Origin: Prochlorococcus sp. AG-347-K10
Lineage (GTDB): Bacteria; Cyanobacteriota; Cyanobacteriia; PCC-6307; Cyanobiaceae
Direction: 5' to 3'
DNA: 63,171 bases
Assembly (NCBI GenBank): GCA_003278955.1
Contig: QCCB01000008.1
Coordinates: forward strand, 1 to 63,171
Shown here: positions 6,880 to 15,595 of the stretch, in pieces
Layout: every line of letters starts with the position of its first letter
Numbering within the stretch: position 1 is the stretch's first letter
Translations under genes and position numbers: made by a program
The notes under the pieces: generated by a model
Database searches by the model: none
What the model was told of the DNA's origin: nothing
What the model saw: the letters and a program-made list of their open reading frames with translations, nothing else

Positions 6880-7259
6880 ATTGCTAATGCTTTTCACCCT
6901 GCAATAAAATTTTTCTCCTTATATAAAAGAAAACTAATGTAGTTATTATCATCACCGGGGGATGAAATGAGATTGAATTAAGATATTCATAATAACTAAA
7001 GTTTTCCAAATCCTTAAAAACAATCTCTAAAAACTATATCCTTTTTCCCAATATCAAATTGATATAAATAAATCACTTTCATGTATAAAATGTTTATTTA
7101 ATTTATATATTTATTAAAAGTTTTTTTTAAACAAAGTTTTTAAATAGGATGATAATCTCATCCTTCTCTTAAAAGAACTCAAATAAAGTAAAAAACCAAT
7201 AAGTAAATAATTCTCTATCTGGGTTTATAATTTTTTAATCTATTATTTAAAATAATCAA
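6880..7259. other. 380-bp gene-free interval
   Basis: No convincing ORF is seen on either strand. A hairpin with a 7-bp stem AGGATGA/TCATCCT and 5-nt loop lies at 7146-7164, and a weaker TCATC/GATGA hairpin lies near 6948-6965. Neither is followed by a good T-tract. The rest is very AT-rich and featureless by eye. Confidence 0.4.
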
Positions 7260-7457
7260 ATGATTAGTTCTGTTAATTTAAAAGATTTACCTATTCAGGA
7301 TTTGGTTATCTCAGGGTTAATAATATTTATTATGTCGACAATTATTGCCAATATTTATGACCCTTTATTAGGAATAACTTATGCATTTGGTAATATACTC
7401 ACTCTTACTTTTTTGAGTTGGTTATACAAAGAGACCTGGAGTGATCCGAGGAAATAA
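7260..7457 (+). CDS. 65-aa two-helix membrane protein
   Basis: 65 residues starting MISSVNLKDLPIQDLVISGL. Two hydrophobic stretches (about 14-33 and 38-56) end with YKETWSDPRK. It has an ATG start. It stands alone on the plus strand. No domain is recognised; the topology is typical of the small membrane proteins common in this genome type. Confidence 0.55.
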   Translation: MISSVNLKDLPIQDLVISGLIIFIMSTIIANIYDPLLGITYAFGNILTLTFLSWLYKETWSDPRK

Positions 7458-7487
7458 ATCTAATTAAGACAAAAGATAGATAAAAAA

Positions 7488-7601
7488 CTACTTCTGTATT
7501 TTTAATTTTGAAGAAAACTTTAAATTAACAATGTACGTTGCAAGAAGAGAAAGTATCAAAAAAAATAATAAGCTTTCCAAGGTAGATTGTGGCATAACCA
7601 T
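7488..7601 (-). CDS. 37-aa single-helix peptide
   Basis: ATG at 7601 (a second ATG two codons on) and TAG at 7488. Sequence begins MVMPQSTLESLLFFLILSLL, one helix followed by a basic tail KFSSKLKIQK. The positive tail and clean helix support a small membrane protein, though its length makes it uncertain. No family recognised. Confidence 0.4.
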   Translation of the reverse strand: MVMPQSTLESLLFFLILSLLATYIVNLKFSSKLKIQK

Positions 7602-7730
7602 GATTAGTACCAAAAATGTTATATCTTTAAAGAAACGAATTCTGAAAAAAAATCAACCCTTTCATTATTTTTTATTCTTAAACTTACAAATTTAATTTGT
7701 TTTATAAAAACTCTAAGATTTAAATTTATT

Positions 7731-8087
7731 TTAATTTAAAAAATATTTTTCTGCCCTCCTAAAGGCTTTTATTGCGCCTTTATAATCATTACTTTTTAAT
7801 TTTTCCTTACTTTTTTGTTCCAGCATTTTTACTATTTTATTTCTCTTTATTTCATCAATTTTCAGCTTATGATCAAATATAAGATCAAATTTTGAGAAAT
7901 ATAATCTAGATAATTCTTTTCTATATTTTTCAATAATTTTTTCATCACAAGATTTGGATTTCAATATTGCATTAGCCTTCATTTTGTCATCTATTGCCCC
8001 TTTAAAGTTTCCTAGTTTAAATTTCTTTTCACTTGATCTAGTTAGCTTAATAATATTTCCTAATATCAATTCATGAGAATCTTTCAT
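7731..8087 (-). CDS. TPR-like helical protein
   Basis: 118 residues, very Lys-rich, with no signal or membrane segment. Two similar helix-turn motifs are visible: KLGNFKGAIDDKMKANAI (about 24-41) and KSNDYKGAIKAFRRAEKYF (about 98-116). Both fit the second half of a tetratricopeptide repeat (G/S-x-[FY]-x-x-A-I). It is probably a small protein-interaction domain; the partner is unknown. Confidence 0.6.
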   Translation of the reverse strand: MKDSHELILGNIIKLTRSSEKKFKLGNFKGAIDDKMKANAILKSKSCDEKIIEKYRKELSRLYFSKFDLIFDHKLKIDEIKRNKIVKMLEQKSKEKLKSNDYKGAIKAFRRAEKYFLN

Positions 8088-8166
8088 TTATTTATCTGAA
8101 CATAAGATAATGCTAACAAAATAAAGAAAAAATAACTTATTTTTTAAACCTCAAATAATTAGATAA

Positions 8167-8493
8167 TTAACCAATAACAAGTCCTTTTTCAAGAAGTAAA
8201 TCGAAAACCTCCACGCTTTTCGTTTTCCCAAATTTGGGGGGCTTATGTAAATCTAATATTTCAGCAAGGCACATAATCCAATAAGTATCTTTTTTTAAAT
8301 TTAGACCTTCGCAAATATGGGTGGGGGCCGATTTAAAACAGCCAAAATCTGTTGATATATTAATGTTCATGATTTGAGTTTCAAGTTCCAGAATTAAAAG
8401 TTCTATTTCTTGCTCAGAAAGGGATGTACCAAAAGCATATGATTCAATTAAAAGTTGATAATTCATAAAAGATTTATTTTTCAAGAAATCCAT
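8167..8493 (-). CDS. Hypothetical protein, paralogue of 14190-14480
   Basis: 108 residues from the upstream start; an internal ATG at 8466 (MNYQLLIESYAF) would remove the 13-bp overlap with the DUF3764 gene. The second half (SAPTHICEGLNLKKDTYWIM, then LAEILDLHKPPKFGK) matches in spacing and key residues the gene at 14190-14480 (APKNICKKLGLDENSCWQL, then AVLDASRPLKNGQK). Mostly helical and soluble. Function unknown. Confidence 0.6.
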   Translation of the reverse strand: MDFLKNKSFMNYQLLIESYAFGTSLSEQEIELLILELETQIMNINISTDFGCFKSAPTHICEGLNLKKDTYWIMCLAEILDLHKPPKFGKTKSVEVFDLLLEKGLVIG

Positions 8494-8762
8494 CGAGTTA
8501 TTTTTGTCCCCGCATAAATATGCCCTGAAGCTTCAACAATAGGTTTTGTTTCAGGATTCATAAAAATATCATATAGAACATTTTCTGGTCCTTGAAAAAT
8601 TACAGTTGCCCTTTGAGGATCATCTAATGATTTACCAATATAAAATGTTTTAACTCCCATTTCTTTAAACATCGATTGCTGTTCCTCAGCATTCATATGA
8701 GATTCATATTGTTCGAACGTATTACTTAGTTGAAAATCTAGAATAGTCGTTTCAATGGTCAT
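8481..8762 (-). CDS. DUF3764-like protein, divergent copy
   Basis: 93 residues. It shares with the 4207-4482 gene the N-terminal strand, the central KSLDDPQRATVIFQGPE block (compare SKDDPKKVICIHQAPEG), and the SGHIYAGTKITRW ending. It heads a two-gene minus-strand unit, with the next gene overlapping by up to 13 bp. No biochemical function is known for the family. Confidence 0.7.
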   Translation of the reverse strand: MTIETTILDFQLSNTFEQYESHMNAEEQQSMFKEMGVKTFYIGKSLDDPQRATVIFQGPENVLYDIFMNPETKPIVEASGHIYAGTKITRWIS

Positions 8763-8901
8763 AGCAGTAATAAGATGTTTTTTGATTTTAAATCTTTTTG
8801 CAAAAAAAAAGAATTCAATAAAGATTAGTTTTTATTAAGCAATGTATTAACTAATTTTTATTTATGGGTTATAAATCAACTATAAAAAACAGATTTTAAT
8901 T

Positions 8902-10245
8902 TTGGACTCAAAAAATTCTCCAAGAGAGCAATGGACTAGTAAGTTGGGATTCATTCTTGCTGCTGCTGGAAGCGCAGTAGGTCTTGGTAACCTTTGGGGT
9001 TTCGCCTACAGAGCCTCTCAAGGTGGAGGTGCTGCTTTTGTACTTTTATACATACTAATAGTTTTAATTGTATGCCTTCCGGTATTTGTTGCTGAAATGG
9101 CTTTAGGAAGAAACGCTACTGTAAGCACATTGCTTGCACCAGTAAAGTTAGCTGGGAAAAATTGGTATCCATTAGGAATTCTTTTCTTTATAGCTCCCTT
9201 GGGAATAGCATCATATTATTCAGTCATAATGGGGTGGACCGCAGATACCTTGTTCCATTCATTATTTTTTGGATTACCAAAAAATTTAAGTGAAGCAGAA
9301 GCTTTCTTTGGCTCAATTAGTAGTGGTAGCAGTGTTTTGTTGGGACACCTACTAAGTCTTGTTCTTACAGCCATAATAGTTTCATCAGGGATAAAAAAAG
9401 GAATCGAAAAGGTGACACGATTCTTTATGCCTATACTTTTTATAATTCTTCTATCGCTAGCAATATGGGCCACTTCACTTTCAGGCGCATGGGAAGGATA
9501 CAAAACATTTTTGTTTAAGTTTAACTTTGATGAATTGAGGAACCCTCAAACAATAAGAAATGCTTTTACACAAGCTTTCTTCTCTTTAAGTTTAGGAATT
9601 GGAGTTATGGTGACTTATGCTTCCTATTTAAATAAAAAGAGTAATCTTCCAAAACTAAGTATTGGAGTTGCATCATTGGATACTTTGGTGGGTCTGATGG
9701 CAGGACTAATTACTTTTCCTATTGTTTTAACATTTGGTTTAAGTGATGCTATTTCTGAATCAACAGTTGGCGCATTATTTATATCGATTCCTACGGGCCT
9801 TGGTTCATATGGAGCGGTTGGAAGAATTGTAGCTGTTGCATTTTTTGCACTAGCTTATATTGCAGCAATAACTTCCTCTGTTTCATTATTGGAAGTTCCA
9901 GTTTCCTCTTTAATGGATAAATTTGGTTTTAAAAGAGAAAAATCTGTTTGGCTGATAACTCTTTTCCTATTCTTAGCAGGCATTCCTTCTGCATTGAACT
10001 TGAACATTCTTGGAACTATTGATTCGATTTTTGGAGGGGTATTACTTATCTTTGGTGGATTCTTGGTTACTTTCTTTATGGGGTGGGTAGTACCTGGAAA
10101 GTTTAATGAAGAACTTAGTGATTCAAAAGTAGGAATCAAAACGACACGTTATATGAAATTTATGACAAGATGGGTTGCGCCTCCAATTATTGGTTTTGGA
10201 CTATTTATTAGTGTGTTTGATTTACTGAAAGGCTGGGTAAGTTAG
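8902..10245 (+). CDS. Sodium-dependent transporter, NSS/SNF family
   Basis: 447 residues with a TTG start. The family signature is at the N-terminus: REQWTSKLGFILAAAGSAVG followed by LGNLWGFAYRASQGGGAAF, i.e. TM1 with the unwound Na+/substrate region. About eleven hydrophobic segments follow, as in bacterial NSS members with 11-12 helices. Known members move amino acids or similar small organic solutes with sodium; the substrate cannot be read from the sequence. Usual family length is 440-500. It is monocistronic, followed by a 374-bp gap. Confidence 0.9.
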   Translation: MDSKNSPREQWTSKLGFILAAAGSAVGLGNLWGFAYRASQGGGAAFVLLYILIVLIVCLPVFVAEMALGRNATVSTLLAPVKLAGKNWYPLGILFFIAPLGIASYYSVIMGWTADTLFHSLFFGLPKNLSEAEAFFGSISSGSSVLLGHLLSLVLTAIIVSSGIKKGIEKVTRFFMPILFIILLSLAIWATSLSGAWEGYKTFLFKFNFDELRNPQTIRNAFTQAFFSLSLGIGVMVTYASYLNKKSNLPKLSIGVASLDTLVGLMAGLITFPIVLTFGLSDAISESTVGALFISIPTGLGSYGAVGRIVAVAFFALAYIAAITSSVSLLEVPVSSLMDKFGFKREKSVWLITLFLFLAGIPSALNLNILGTIDSIFGGVLLIFGGFLVTFFMGWVVPGKFNEELSDSKVGIKTTRYMKFMTRWVAPPIIGFGLFISVFDLLKGWVS

Positions 10246-10619
10246 AAAATTTTTGCAAATAATATAGTGCGGAAATAAGGGGTAGGGTGCAAGTCAAAAA
10301 AAAATTAAATAGTTTAACTTTTTCGCATTATTTTTGAGCAAACTCAAAAAAAATACTAGTCAATAATTTAGTATTTGCAATGGTTATTAATTAAAAAATT
10401 GATATGAAGGCTAAGTGCTTTGTTTTATTTTTAAAGTCTAAATATTTTTCTCAAGAAAATGTTTTACTGCGAAACCTTATTCAGTAAATATTAAATTTTA
10501 ACTATTATTTAATCTCAAACTTATCGGCAAAAACCATCAATAATAGAATCTATATAAAATATATAAAGGTATTTAATTTTAAGAAATTAGAAAACCTTCA
10601 AGAATAGATAACAAATTTG
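10246..10619. other. 374-bp gene-free interval
   Basis: No ORF above about 27 codons. Near 10329-10352 a GAG-CAAA-CTC hairpin flanked by T and A runs could act as a weak bidirectional terminator after the transporter gene. The rest, immediately before selO, presumably holds its promoter, but no clear box is identified. Confidence 0.35.
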
Positions 10620-12323
10620 ATGTCAACCAAATCTGATTCATTAAAGGGAAAGCTTACAGAAAATTTTTCTGAATTTTCTCAACTATCTGATTATTCTTTT
10701 ATGGATTCTCTTAAAGCTGATCCTCAATCAACAAAAGATGGGAATGATCATAAACCGCGTTCAGTATATTCGGGTCATTACGTACCTGTTGTTCCAACTG
10801 CTATTCCAGAACCAGAATATATTTCCCATAGCAACAAACTTTTTAAGGAACTAAGGCTAAGTTCAGAACTTACTAAAGACAAGAATTTTTGTCGTTTTTT
10901 CTCAGGTGATATTTCTGTTGCTAATTATCCAATGAGTCCTGTTGGTTGGGCAACAGGTTATGCATTATCAATTTACGGGACTGAATATACCCAACAATGT
11001 CCCTTTGGCACTGGGAATGGTTATGGCGATGGCAGAGCAATTTCTGTTTTTGAAGGTCTATTCAATGGGAAAAGAATGGAAATGCAACTTAAAGGAGGAG
11101 GTCCAACTCCCTACTGTCGTGGAGCAGATGGTAGAGCTGTCTTAAGGTCTAGCGTACGAGAATTTCTTGCACAGGAATTAATGGATGCCTTGGGAATCCC
11201 TACCTCAAGATCTTTAACACTTTATGTCTCACGTTCAGAAATAGTTAGAAGACCGTGGTATTCGAAAGGGTCAAGCTATTTTGAACCTGACATCATGATT
11301 GATAATCTAGCGGCAATTACTACGAGAGTCGCTCCATCTTTTTTACGTGTAGGCCAGATTGAACTTTTTGCAAGACGAGTTCGGGATAATGCGCATGTTG
11401 AGGCCCTCAATGAACTAAAGATGATAGTTAAACATCTTATTGATAGAAATTATAAAGATGAAATTGAATATGAGATTTCAATTGAAAGTAAGGTAATAAA
11501 ACTGGCATCTTTATACAGATCAAGACTGATATCACTTGTAGCCAACTGGATGCGAGTTGGTTATTGTCAGGGCAACTTCAATAGTGATAATTGTGCTGCT
11601 GGAGGTTATACATTGGATTATGGCCCCTTTGGATTCTGTGAATTATTTGATCCAAGATTTCAACCATGGACAGGTGGTGGTGAACATTTCTCATTTTTCA
11701 ACCAACCTTCTGCTGCAGCAATCAACTTTAAAACATTCTGTTCCTCTCTTAGTCCGTTACTTTCAGGAAACAAACAAGATCAAGTAAAGTTAGATCAAAT
11801 CGAAAAGGATTTTTCGGAATTGATGAACAAAGAGTTGAAGAAAATGTGGGCAAACAAGCTTGGTTTAGAACATTTCAACGAAACTCTAATAAATGAATTT
11901 TTTAATCTCATGGTCATTTCAAAAGCAGACTATACAATTTTGTTACGTAAACTCTCTGAAATGCCTGATAACTTAGATTCTTTAAAAGAAAGTTTCTATT
12001 TTCCAATTGATGATGAGCTCAATAATAGGTGGGAAGTATGGCTTAAAAACTGGCAATCAATCTTGAAGAAAGAGGGAAATATTAAAGCGAAATCAGCATC
12101 AATGAAATCCCTTAATCCAGTTTATACTTGGCGCGAATGGATGGTCGTTCCCGCATATGAAGAAGCTGAAAAAGGAAATTACAAAAAAATAAAAGAGTTA
12201 CAGGATGTCTTTAGCAATCCATATATTAAACAACCCCCAGAAATAGATCAAAAATACAATCGACTAAAGCCAAGCCAGTATTTTAACTATGGAGGAGTAT
12301 CTCACTACAGTTGTTCTTCATAA
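10620..12323 (+). CDS. selO: SelO/YdiU (UPF0061) protein adenylyltransferase-like
   Basis: 567 residues from ATG 10620 (a TTG lies one codon upstream). SelO is a pseudokinase-fold enzyme that transfers AMP from ATP to protein hydroxyls. Visible family blocks: YSGHYVPVVPTAIPEPEYI, the FGTGNGYGDGRA loop, GKRMEMQLKGGGPTPYCRGA, DGRAVLRSSVREFLAQELM, ALGIPTSRSL, and the metal-binding region NFNSDNCAAGGYTLDYGPFG (DYG corresponds to kinase DFG). Length is within the usual 480-600. It stands alone with its own promoter space. The substrate in cyanobacteria is unknown. Confidence 0.9.
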   Translation: MSTKSDSLKGKLTENFSEFSQLSDYSFMDSLKADPQSTKDGNDHKPRSVYSGHYVPVVPTAIPEPEYISHSNKLFKELRLSSELTKDKNFCRFFSGDISVANYPMSPVGWATGYALSIYGTEYTQQCPFGTGNGYGDGRAISVFEGLFNGKRMEMQLKGGGPTPYCRGADGRAVLRSSVREFLAQELMDALGIPTSRSLTLYVSRSEIVRRPWYSKGSSYFEPDIMIDNLAAITTRVAPSFLRVGQIELFARRVRDNAHVEALNELKMIVKHLIDRNYKDEIEYEISIESKVIKLASLYRSRLISLVANWMRVGYCQGNFNSDNCAAGGYTLDYGPFGFCELFDPRFQPWTGGGEHFSFFNQPSAAAINFKTFCSSLSPLLSGNKQDQVKLDQIEKDFSELMNKELKKMWANKLGLEHFNETLINEFFNLMVISKADYTILLRKLSEMPDNLDSLKESFYFPIDDELNNRWEVWLKNWQSILKKEGNIKAKSASMKSLNPVYTWREWMVVPAYEEAEKGNYKKIKELQDVFSNPYIKQPPEIDQKYNRLKPSQYFNYGGVSHYSCSS

Positions 12324-12365
12324 AAGTTTAATCCTCATACTGAAAGAACAACTTTGAGAAAAATC

Positions 12366-12788
12366 TTATTTATTTATGGCCGTAGGCATTCCAACTACTG
12401 ATACAACTCCCACATGAAGTATGGCCGGCTTCTTTCCAACGCTTTTAACATAGTGGGCGCCACCATTGTTACTCTCTATGAATGCATCACCCGCTCTAAA
12501 AAAATTAATTTCTTCACCCCTCACATGCTTTAATCTTCCTCTAGTAACATGAATCAACATTGGGGAAGGATGAGTATGAATTGGAGTTTTCAAGCCAACT
12601 GGAATTTTTACTTTTAAGAGTCTTAATTCAGGCTTACCCTCGAGATAATTAAAATTTTTACCACTTAGTCCTTTTGAACTTTGAATAATAGGTATAACTT
12701 CAATCTTTTCTTCAGCAAGAGAAGGTTGTGGTAAAGCTAAAGTCCAAATAAAAAGGGAGCAAAATGGAATAAATTTTTTTAATTTCAT
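12366..12788 (-). CDS. Exported cupin-domain protein
   Basis: 140 residues from ATG 12788, preferred to an upstream GTG at 12806 because it gives a standard signal peptide (MKLKKFIPFCSLFIWTLALP, cleavage near PSLA-EE). The mature domain is a single cupin: PVGLKTPIHTHPSPMLIHVT (His-x-His metal pair), RGRLKHVRG, the FRAGDAF turn and a late His (GGAHYVKS, HVGVVSVVG). It is probably periplasmic and metal-dependent; the substrate is unknown. Convergent with selO, 42 bp apart. Confidence 0.8.
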   Translation of the reverse strand: MKLKKFIPFCSLFIWTLALPQPSLAEEKIEVIPIIQSSKGLSGKNFNYLEGKPELRLLKVKIPVGLKTPIHTHPSPMLIHVTRGRLKHVRGEEINFFRAGDAFIESNNGGAHYVKSVGKKPAILHVGVVSVVGMPTAINK

Positions 12789-12841
12789 TAGATATTTGAG
12801 TTTCACTAATAATAGGTAGTTTGCAACAATAATAAACTAAT

Positions 12842-13003
12842 TTATTTTTTGTATAACTTTTCTAATTGCTTAATTTCCTCTCTTAAATCCTTACCTCTAT
12901 TATTTAATTTATTGTTCTTAATAACTATTGGGATAATCCACCAGGCTTGAAGACCTAAAAAGATAAATACTAGGATCAATAATTCAAAAGTACCAGGCTG
13001 CAT
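12842..13003 (-). CDS. 53-aa membrane-anchored small protein
   Basis: ATG at 13003, TAA at 12842. N-terminus MQPGTFELLILVFIFLGLQA forms one helix, followed by WWIIPIV and a charged helical tail RGKDLREEIKQLEKLYKK. A single-pass protein with a short coiled-coil-like tail. The family is not recognised. Confidence 0.6.
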   Translation of the reverse strand: MQPGTFELLILVFIFLGLQAWWIIPIVIKNNKLNNRGKDLREEIKQLEKLYKK

Positions 13004-13076
13004 TTGAAAAATAATCCTTCTTTGTTAATACTATTATTCTAAAAGTTATTAACCATTCATGAGATATTCAATATTT

Positions 13077-13259
13077 CTAGGCTGCCTCTAATTCAATGTT
13101 AAGTTCAATTCCCTTTGAAATGATTGCTTCTTTAAATTCAATAAGTTTGGAAATTATTCTTTGCTTCTCAGGATCAGTTTTATGGATATCATCTACAACT
13201 TCCTGCATTGCAAGTGTTACTTTTTGTAGTTTGATTTCTAAATCTTCCCTGTAATTCAT
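13077..13259 (-). CDS. Hypothetical 60-aa helical protein
   Basis: 60 residues, soluble, strongly helical, beginning MNYREDLEIKLQKVTLAMQE and ending IELNIELEAA, with heptad-like hydrophobic spacing suggesting a coiled coil. ATG start. No domain recognised. Confidence 0.55.
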   Translation of the reverse strand: MNYREDLEIKLQKVTLAMQEVVDDIHKTDPEKQRIISKLIEFKEAIISKGIELNIELEAA

Positions 13260-13307
13260 AAGCTTAAAGAAATTATCTTATTTATGAAAAACAAAATAAT
13301 TATTAGT

Positions 13308-13428
13308 AAATAAGTACTTAGCCTTAAAAGGATTGACAGCAAAACAAGGAGGATATAATTTATAGTACAAATGTATTAAAAATCTACCTAGCCTATTAAG
13401 GGAAAGCATGGAGTCTAAGTACTTATTT
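13308..13428. repeat. 14-bp inverted repeat around a gene start
   Basis: AAATAAGTACTTAG at 13308-13321 is repeated as its exact reverse complement at 13415-13428, spaced by 93 bp. The core AAGTACTT is itself palindromic, so the two copies are also direct repeats of the core. The right copy overlaps the first codons of the DUF1651 gene. Confidence 0.6.
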
Positions 13429-13677
13429 GGTTGTAGCACTAGCAAGCCAAGCGGATGCCTACTAAATCCCGAAGGCAGCAGAATTATCTTTTTTGAAGAA
13501 TGCAAAAATTCCCCTAAACCTAATTTTAAAATTTATACGCATCTTTTCTATACAAATCACCTTGGAGAACCAGGAGGGTACAAATCCTCTGAAAAACTCA
13601 ATATAGATTCAGCCTGGGAAAAGTGGCACGAACTTCACCAAAAAGGATGGACAGAAGTATCGCACAATTACGGATAA
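13408..13677 (+). CDS. DUF1651 family protein
   Basis: 89 residues. It has the family layout: an N-terminal GCLLNPEGSRIIFFEE strand pair, a middle stretch, and the closing helix IDSAWEKWHELHQKGWTEV (W-x-x-L-x-x-x-GW). Such genes are frequent in marine picocyanobacterial accessory regions and of unknown function. The first codons overlap one arm of the 14-bp inverted repeat. ATG start with no strong Shine-Dalgarno. Confidence 0.75.
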   Translation: MESKYLFGCSTSKPSGCLLNPEGSRIIFFEECKNSPKPNFKIYTHLFYTNHLGEPGGYKSSEKLNIDSAWEKWHELHQKGWTEVSHNYG

Positions 13678-13938
13678 GAGATCCCTCCAATAAAAAGTAT
13701 TTTTGTTTATTAGAAAATTTTTAATCCTATTTATGGACAACTACAAATTAAATCAGGGTTTGGAAACAATGTAATCGTAGATACCAACAGCTTTTTAATT
13801 AATTGACTATAAATTAAAACACGAGTTAACCCGTTCCAATTTGTTTACTCTGAGGCTTCAACCGTTGACTCCTTATCTACTTCTAGTTTTGACTCACTAG
13901 ATTCAAGATTCAAAAACGGTATTTATGTAACTTTAATC

Positions 13939-14076
13939 ATGAAAAAAAAAATCGCAAAGAAATACGCCGATCTTATAGTCCAGGCTAATAATTCAACTGG
14001 CAGAAAAGAAGCTTTGTCATTATTTAAACAAGCAACAAAATTAAAAACCAAACTTGATCAATACGAAATGATGTAG
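13939..14076 (+). CDS. 45-aa KKYA...GRKE small protein (paralogue of 3446-3580)
   Basis: ATG at 13939, TAG at 14074-14076. Starts MKKKIAKKYADLIVQANNST followed by GRKEALSLFKQATKL. It aligns with the 44-aa product at 3446-3580 over about 34 residues, with conserved KKYA, Q-A-[DN]-N, GRKE and SL-[KF]-x-A. Soluble and basic. It has its own terminator downstream. Function unknown. Confidence 0.6.
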   Translation: MKKKIAKKYADLIVQANNSTGRKEALSLFKQATKLKTKLDQYEMM

Positions 14077-14092
14077 TTTCTTAATTATCGAT

Positions 14093-14133
14093 AGGAGTTT
14101 CAAGATGAGGTAGAAACTAGCTCCTTTTTTTTT
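14093..14133 (+). terminator. Intrinsic terminator
   Basis: AGGAG-TTTC pairs with GAAA-CTAG-CTCCT (bulged stem) over an 11-nt loop, followed by nine T residues. It lies 17 bp after the stop of the 45-aa gene at 13939-14076. Confidence 0.7.
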
Positions 14134-14189
14134 ATCTTGCTATACAAATACTAAGAGATGATTTAACTTCTCTGCTTTAATAAAATATC

Positions 14190-14480
14190 GTGGAATTAAC
14201 TGAGCTAATTAAGGATTACATTGCTACAGAATTATTATCAAGTATTGAAATTGACTTTCTAGAAGGAGAATTATGGGAAACTACTCAACATATTGCAGAA
14301 ATAAATACAGTTATCAAAGCTCCAAAAAATATATGTAAGAAATTAGGACTAGATGAAAATTCTTGTTGGCAATTATGTTCTGCAGCCGTACTTGACGCCT
14401 CAAGACCATTAAAGAATGGACAAAAAAGAGTTGATGATTTTAAAAAATTAATTAATCGATATGAAATTAACTACATATAA
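14190..14480 (+). CDS. Hypothetical protein, paralogue of 8167-8493
   Basis: 96 residues with a GTG start. N-terminal MELTELIKDYIATELLSS is helical; the middle APKNICKKLGLDENSCWQL and AVLDASRPLKNGQKRVDDF match the pattern of the 8167-8493 product. Its 3' end overlaps the next gene by 20 bp, suggesting co-translation with a secreted protein. Function unknown. Confidence 0.6.
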   Translation: MELTELIKDYIATELLSSIEIDFLEGELWETTQHIAEINTVIKAPKNICKKLGLDENSCWQLCSAAVLDASRPLKNGQKRVDDFKKLINRYEINYI

Positions 14481-14790
14481 ACCAAAAAACTCAATGATAC
14501 GTTTACTTATTGCATCAATTCTTTTTTTTATTCCACTAGGAGGTTTTGCTGATGAAAAGCAAAGAGAAATTGAGAATGAAGCTTTAAATCTTGTTATTAT
14601 AAAATATGGAAAAGGCTTAGAAAATAGTTTAAAAGGAACGGGAGTAACTCCCAGTTATCGAAGTTGGTATGAAAATGATTGTTTTGTAAGTATTGCAGCA
14701 GGTACTTACCAAGAAGATACTTGGTCGGCAATGAAGTGGTTTAGCGTTAATGTCTGTTCTGAATCAGCTGAAATAATGGAAAGTGAATGA
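14461..14790 (+). CDS. Exported hypothetical protein
   Basis: 109 residues; an alternative start at the second ATG (14494, MIRLLIASIL) gives a cleaner signal peptide with cleavage near GGFA-DE. The mature part (about 80 residues) has two cysteines (NDCFVSI and VNVCSES), which may form a disulfide. It overlaps the upstream gene by 20 bp and the downstream amidotransferase by 4 bp (ATGA), so the three genes form an operon. No family recognised. Confidence 0.6.
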   Translation: MKLTTYKPKNSMIRLLIASILFFIPLGGFADEKQREIENEALNLVIIKYGKGLENSLKGTGVTPSYRSWYENDCFVSIAAGTYQEDTWSAMKWFSVNVCSESAEIMESE

Positions 14791-15524
14791 AGGAAATAAG
14801 ACGCCTATTAGTTCTTCAGCATTTAGAAATAGAGGGGCCAGGTCTTTTTGAACAATTCGCTAAAGAAAGAGATTTAAAAATAGAAATTATTCGTTTAGAT
14901 AACAAAAATTCTCTGCCGCAAACAAAAAAAGGTGACTTAATTTTAATTATGGGTGGACCAATGGGAGTTAAAGATATTGGAAGCGAAAGATATCCATGGC
15001 TTAAGTTAGAAAGAGATTTTATAAAAAAAGAATTAGAAAATGAGAGACCTATAATCGGTGTTTGCTTAGGTGCTCAGTTACTTGCGAGTGCTGCTGGAGG
15101 TGATGTAGAAATTCTTAAATGTGGATCACCTCCAAAAGCATTACCAGAAATTGGATGGTCTCAAATTTTTATTAATAAATCAAATAAAGACTTTAAAACA
15201 CTGTTTGAAGAACCTTTTCATGTACTGCATTGGCATGGAGATAGGATTTTATTACCTGATAAAGCAGAACTCATTGCTAGTAGTGCGCGTTGTATGGAAC
15301 AGTTTTTTAGGATTGGTAATTTTGCTTACGGATTACAATTCCATATAGAGACGACGGGGAGAATGATAAATAACTGGATTAAAGAAGATAAAGAGTTTGT
15401 CCTTAAGGGATTAGGCTCAAATGGTCATGAAATTTTAAAAGAAGAGAATAAAAAATATATTGATAAAACTTTTTTAAAAAGAAAGCTTATAATAAGTAGA
15501 TTATTTGAATTATTAGATAATTAA
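14787..15524 (+). CDS. Class I glutamine amidotransferase-like protein
   Basis: 245 residues. Type I GATase fold: the GDLILIMGGPMGVKD strand, the nucleophile elbow GVCLGAQLLASAAGG with the catalytic Cys (about residue 93), and the catalytic His-Glu in LQFHIETT (about 188-190). It lacks a synthetase domain, so it resembles stand-alone GMP-synthase-like GATases (GuaA1-like family) that act on small amines or regulate glutamine-derived pathways. Substrate unknown. Last gene of a three-gene overlapping operon. Confidence 0.85.
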   Translation: MKEIRRLLVLQHLEIEGPGLFEQFAKERDLKIEIIRLDNKNSLPQTKKGDLILIMGGPMGVKDIGSERYPWLKLERDFIKKELENERPIIGVCLGAQLLASAAGGDVEILKCGSPPKALPEIGWSQIFINKSNKDFKTLFEEPFHVLHWHGDRILLPDKAELIASSARCMEQFFRIGNFAYGLQFHIETTGRMINNWIKEDKEFVLKGLGSNGHEILKEENKKYIDKTFLKRKLIISRLFELLDN

Positions 15525-15548
15525 AAAGGGAATAATTAATCATCCAGT

Positions 15549-15576
15549 AAAAAAGGGCTGATAAAGCCCTGAAAAA
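15549..15576 (-). terminator. Intrinsic terminator after hli gene
   Basis: AGGGCT/AGCCCT stem with a GATAA loop (15554-15570). On the minus strand it is followed by six T residues, ending the hli gene at 15596. A-runs on both sides make it usable from the plus strand too, after the amidotransferase gene. Confidence 0.75.
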
Positions 15577-15595
15577 AATTTAAAAAGGATTTTTA

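Noticed and set aside
7146..7164. Hairpin AGGATGA/TCATCCT as a terminator
   Set aside because: No T-run follows on either strand and no gene ends close by.
9216..9503. Antisense ORFs in the NSS transporter, and similar ones in polA, dxr, trxB, psbD and psbC
   Set aside because: They mirror strong coding frames on the other strand and show no domain or start signal of their own.
10381..10480. Short ORF (27 codons) in the gap before selO
   Set aside because: No helix, motif or coupling supports it; length is within chance expectation.
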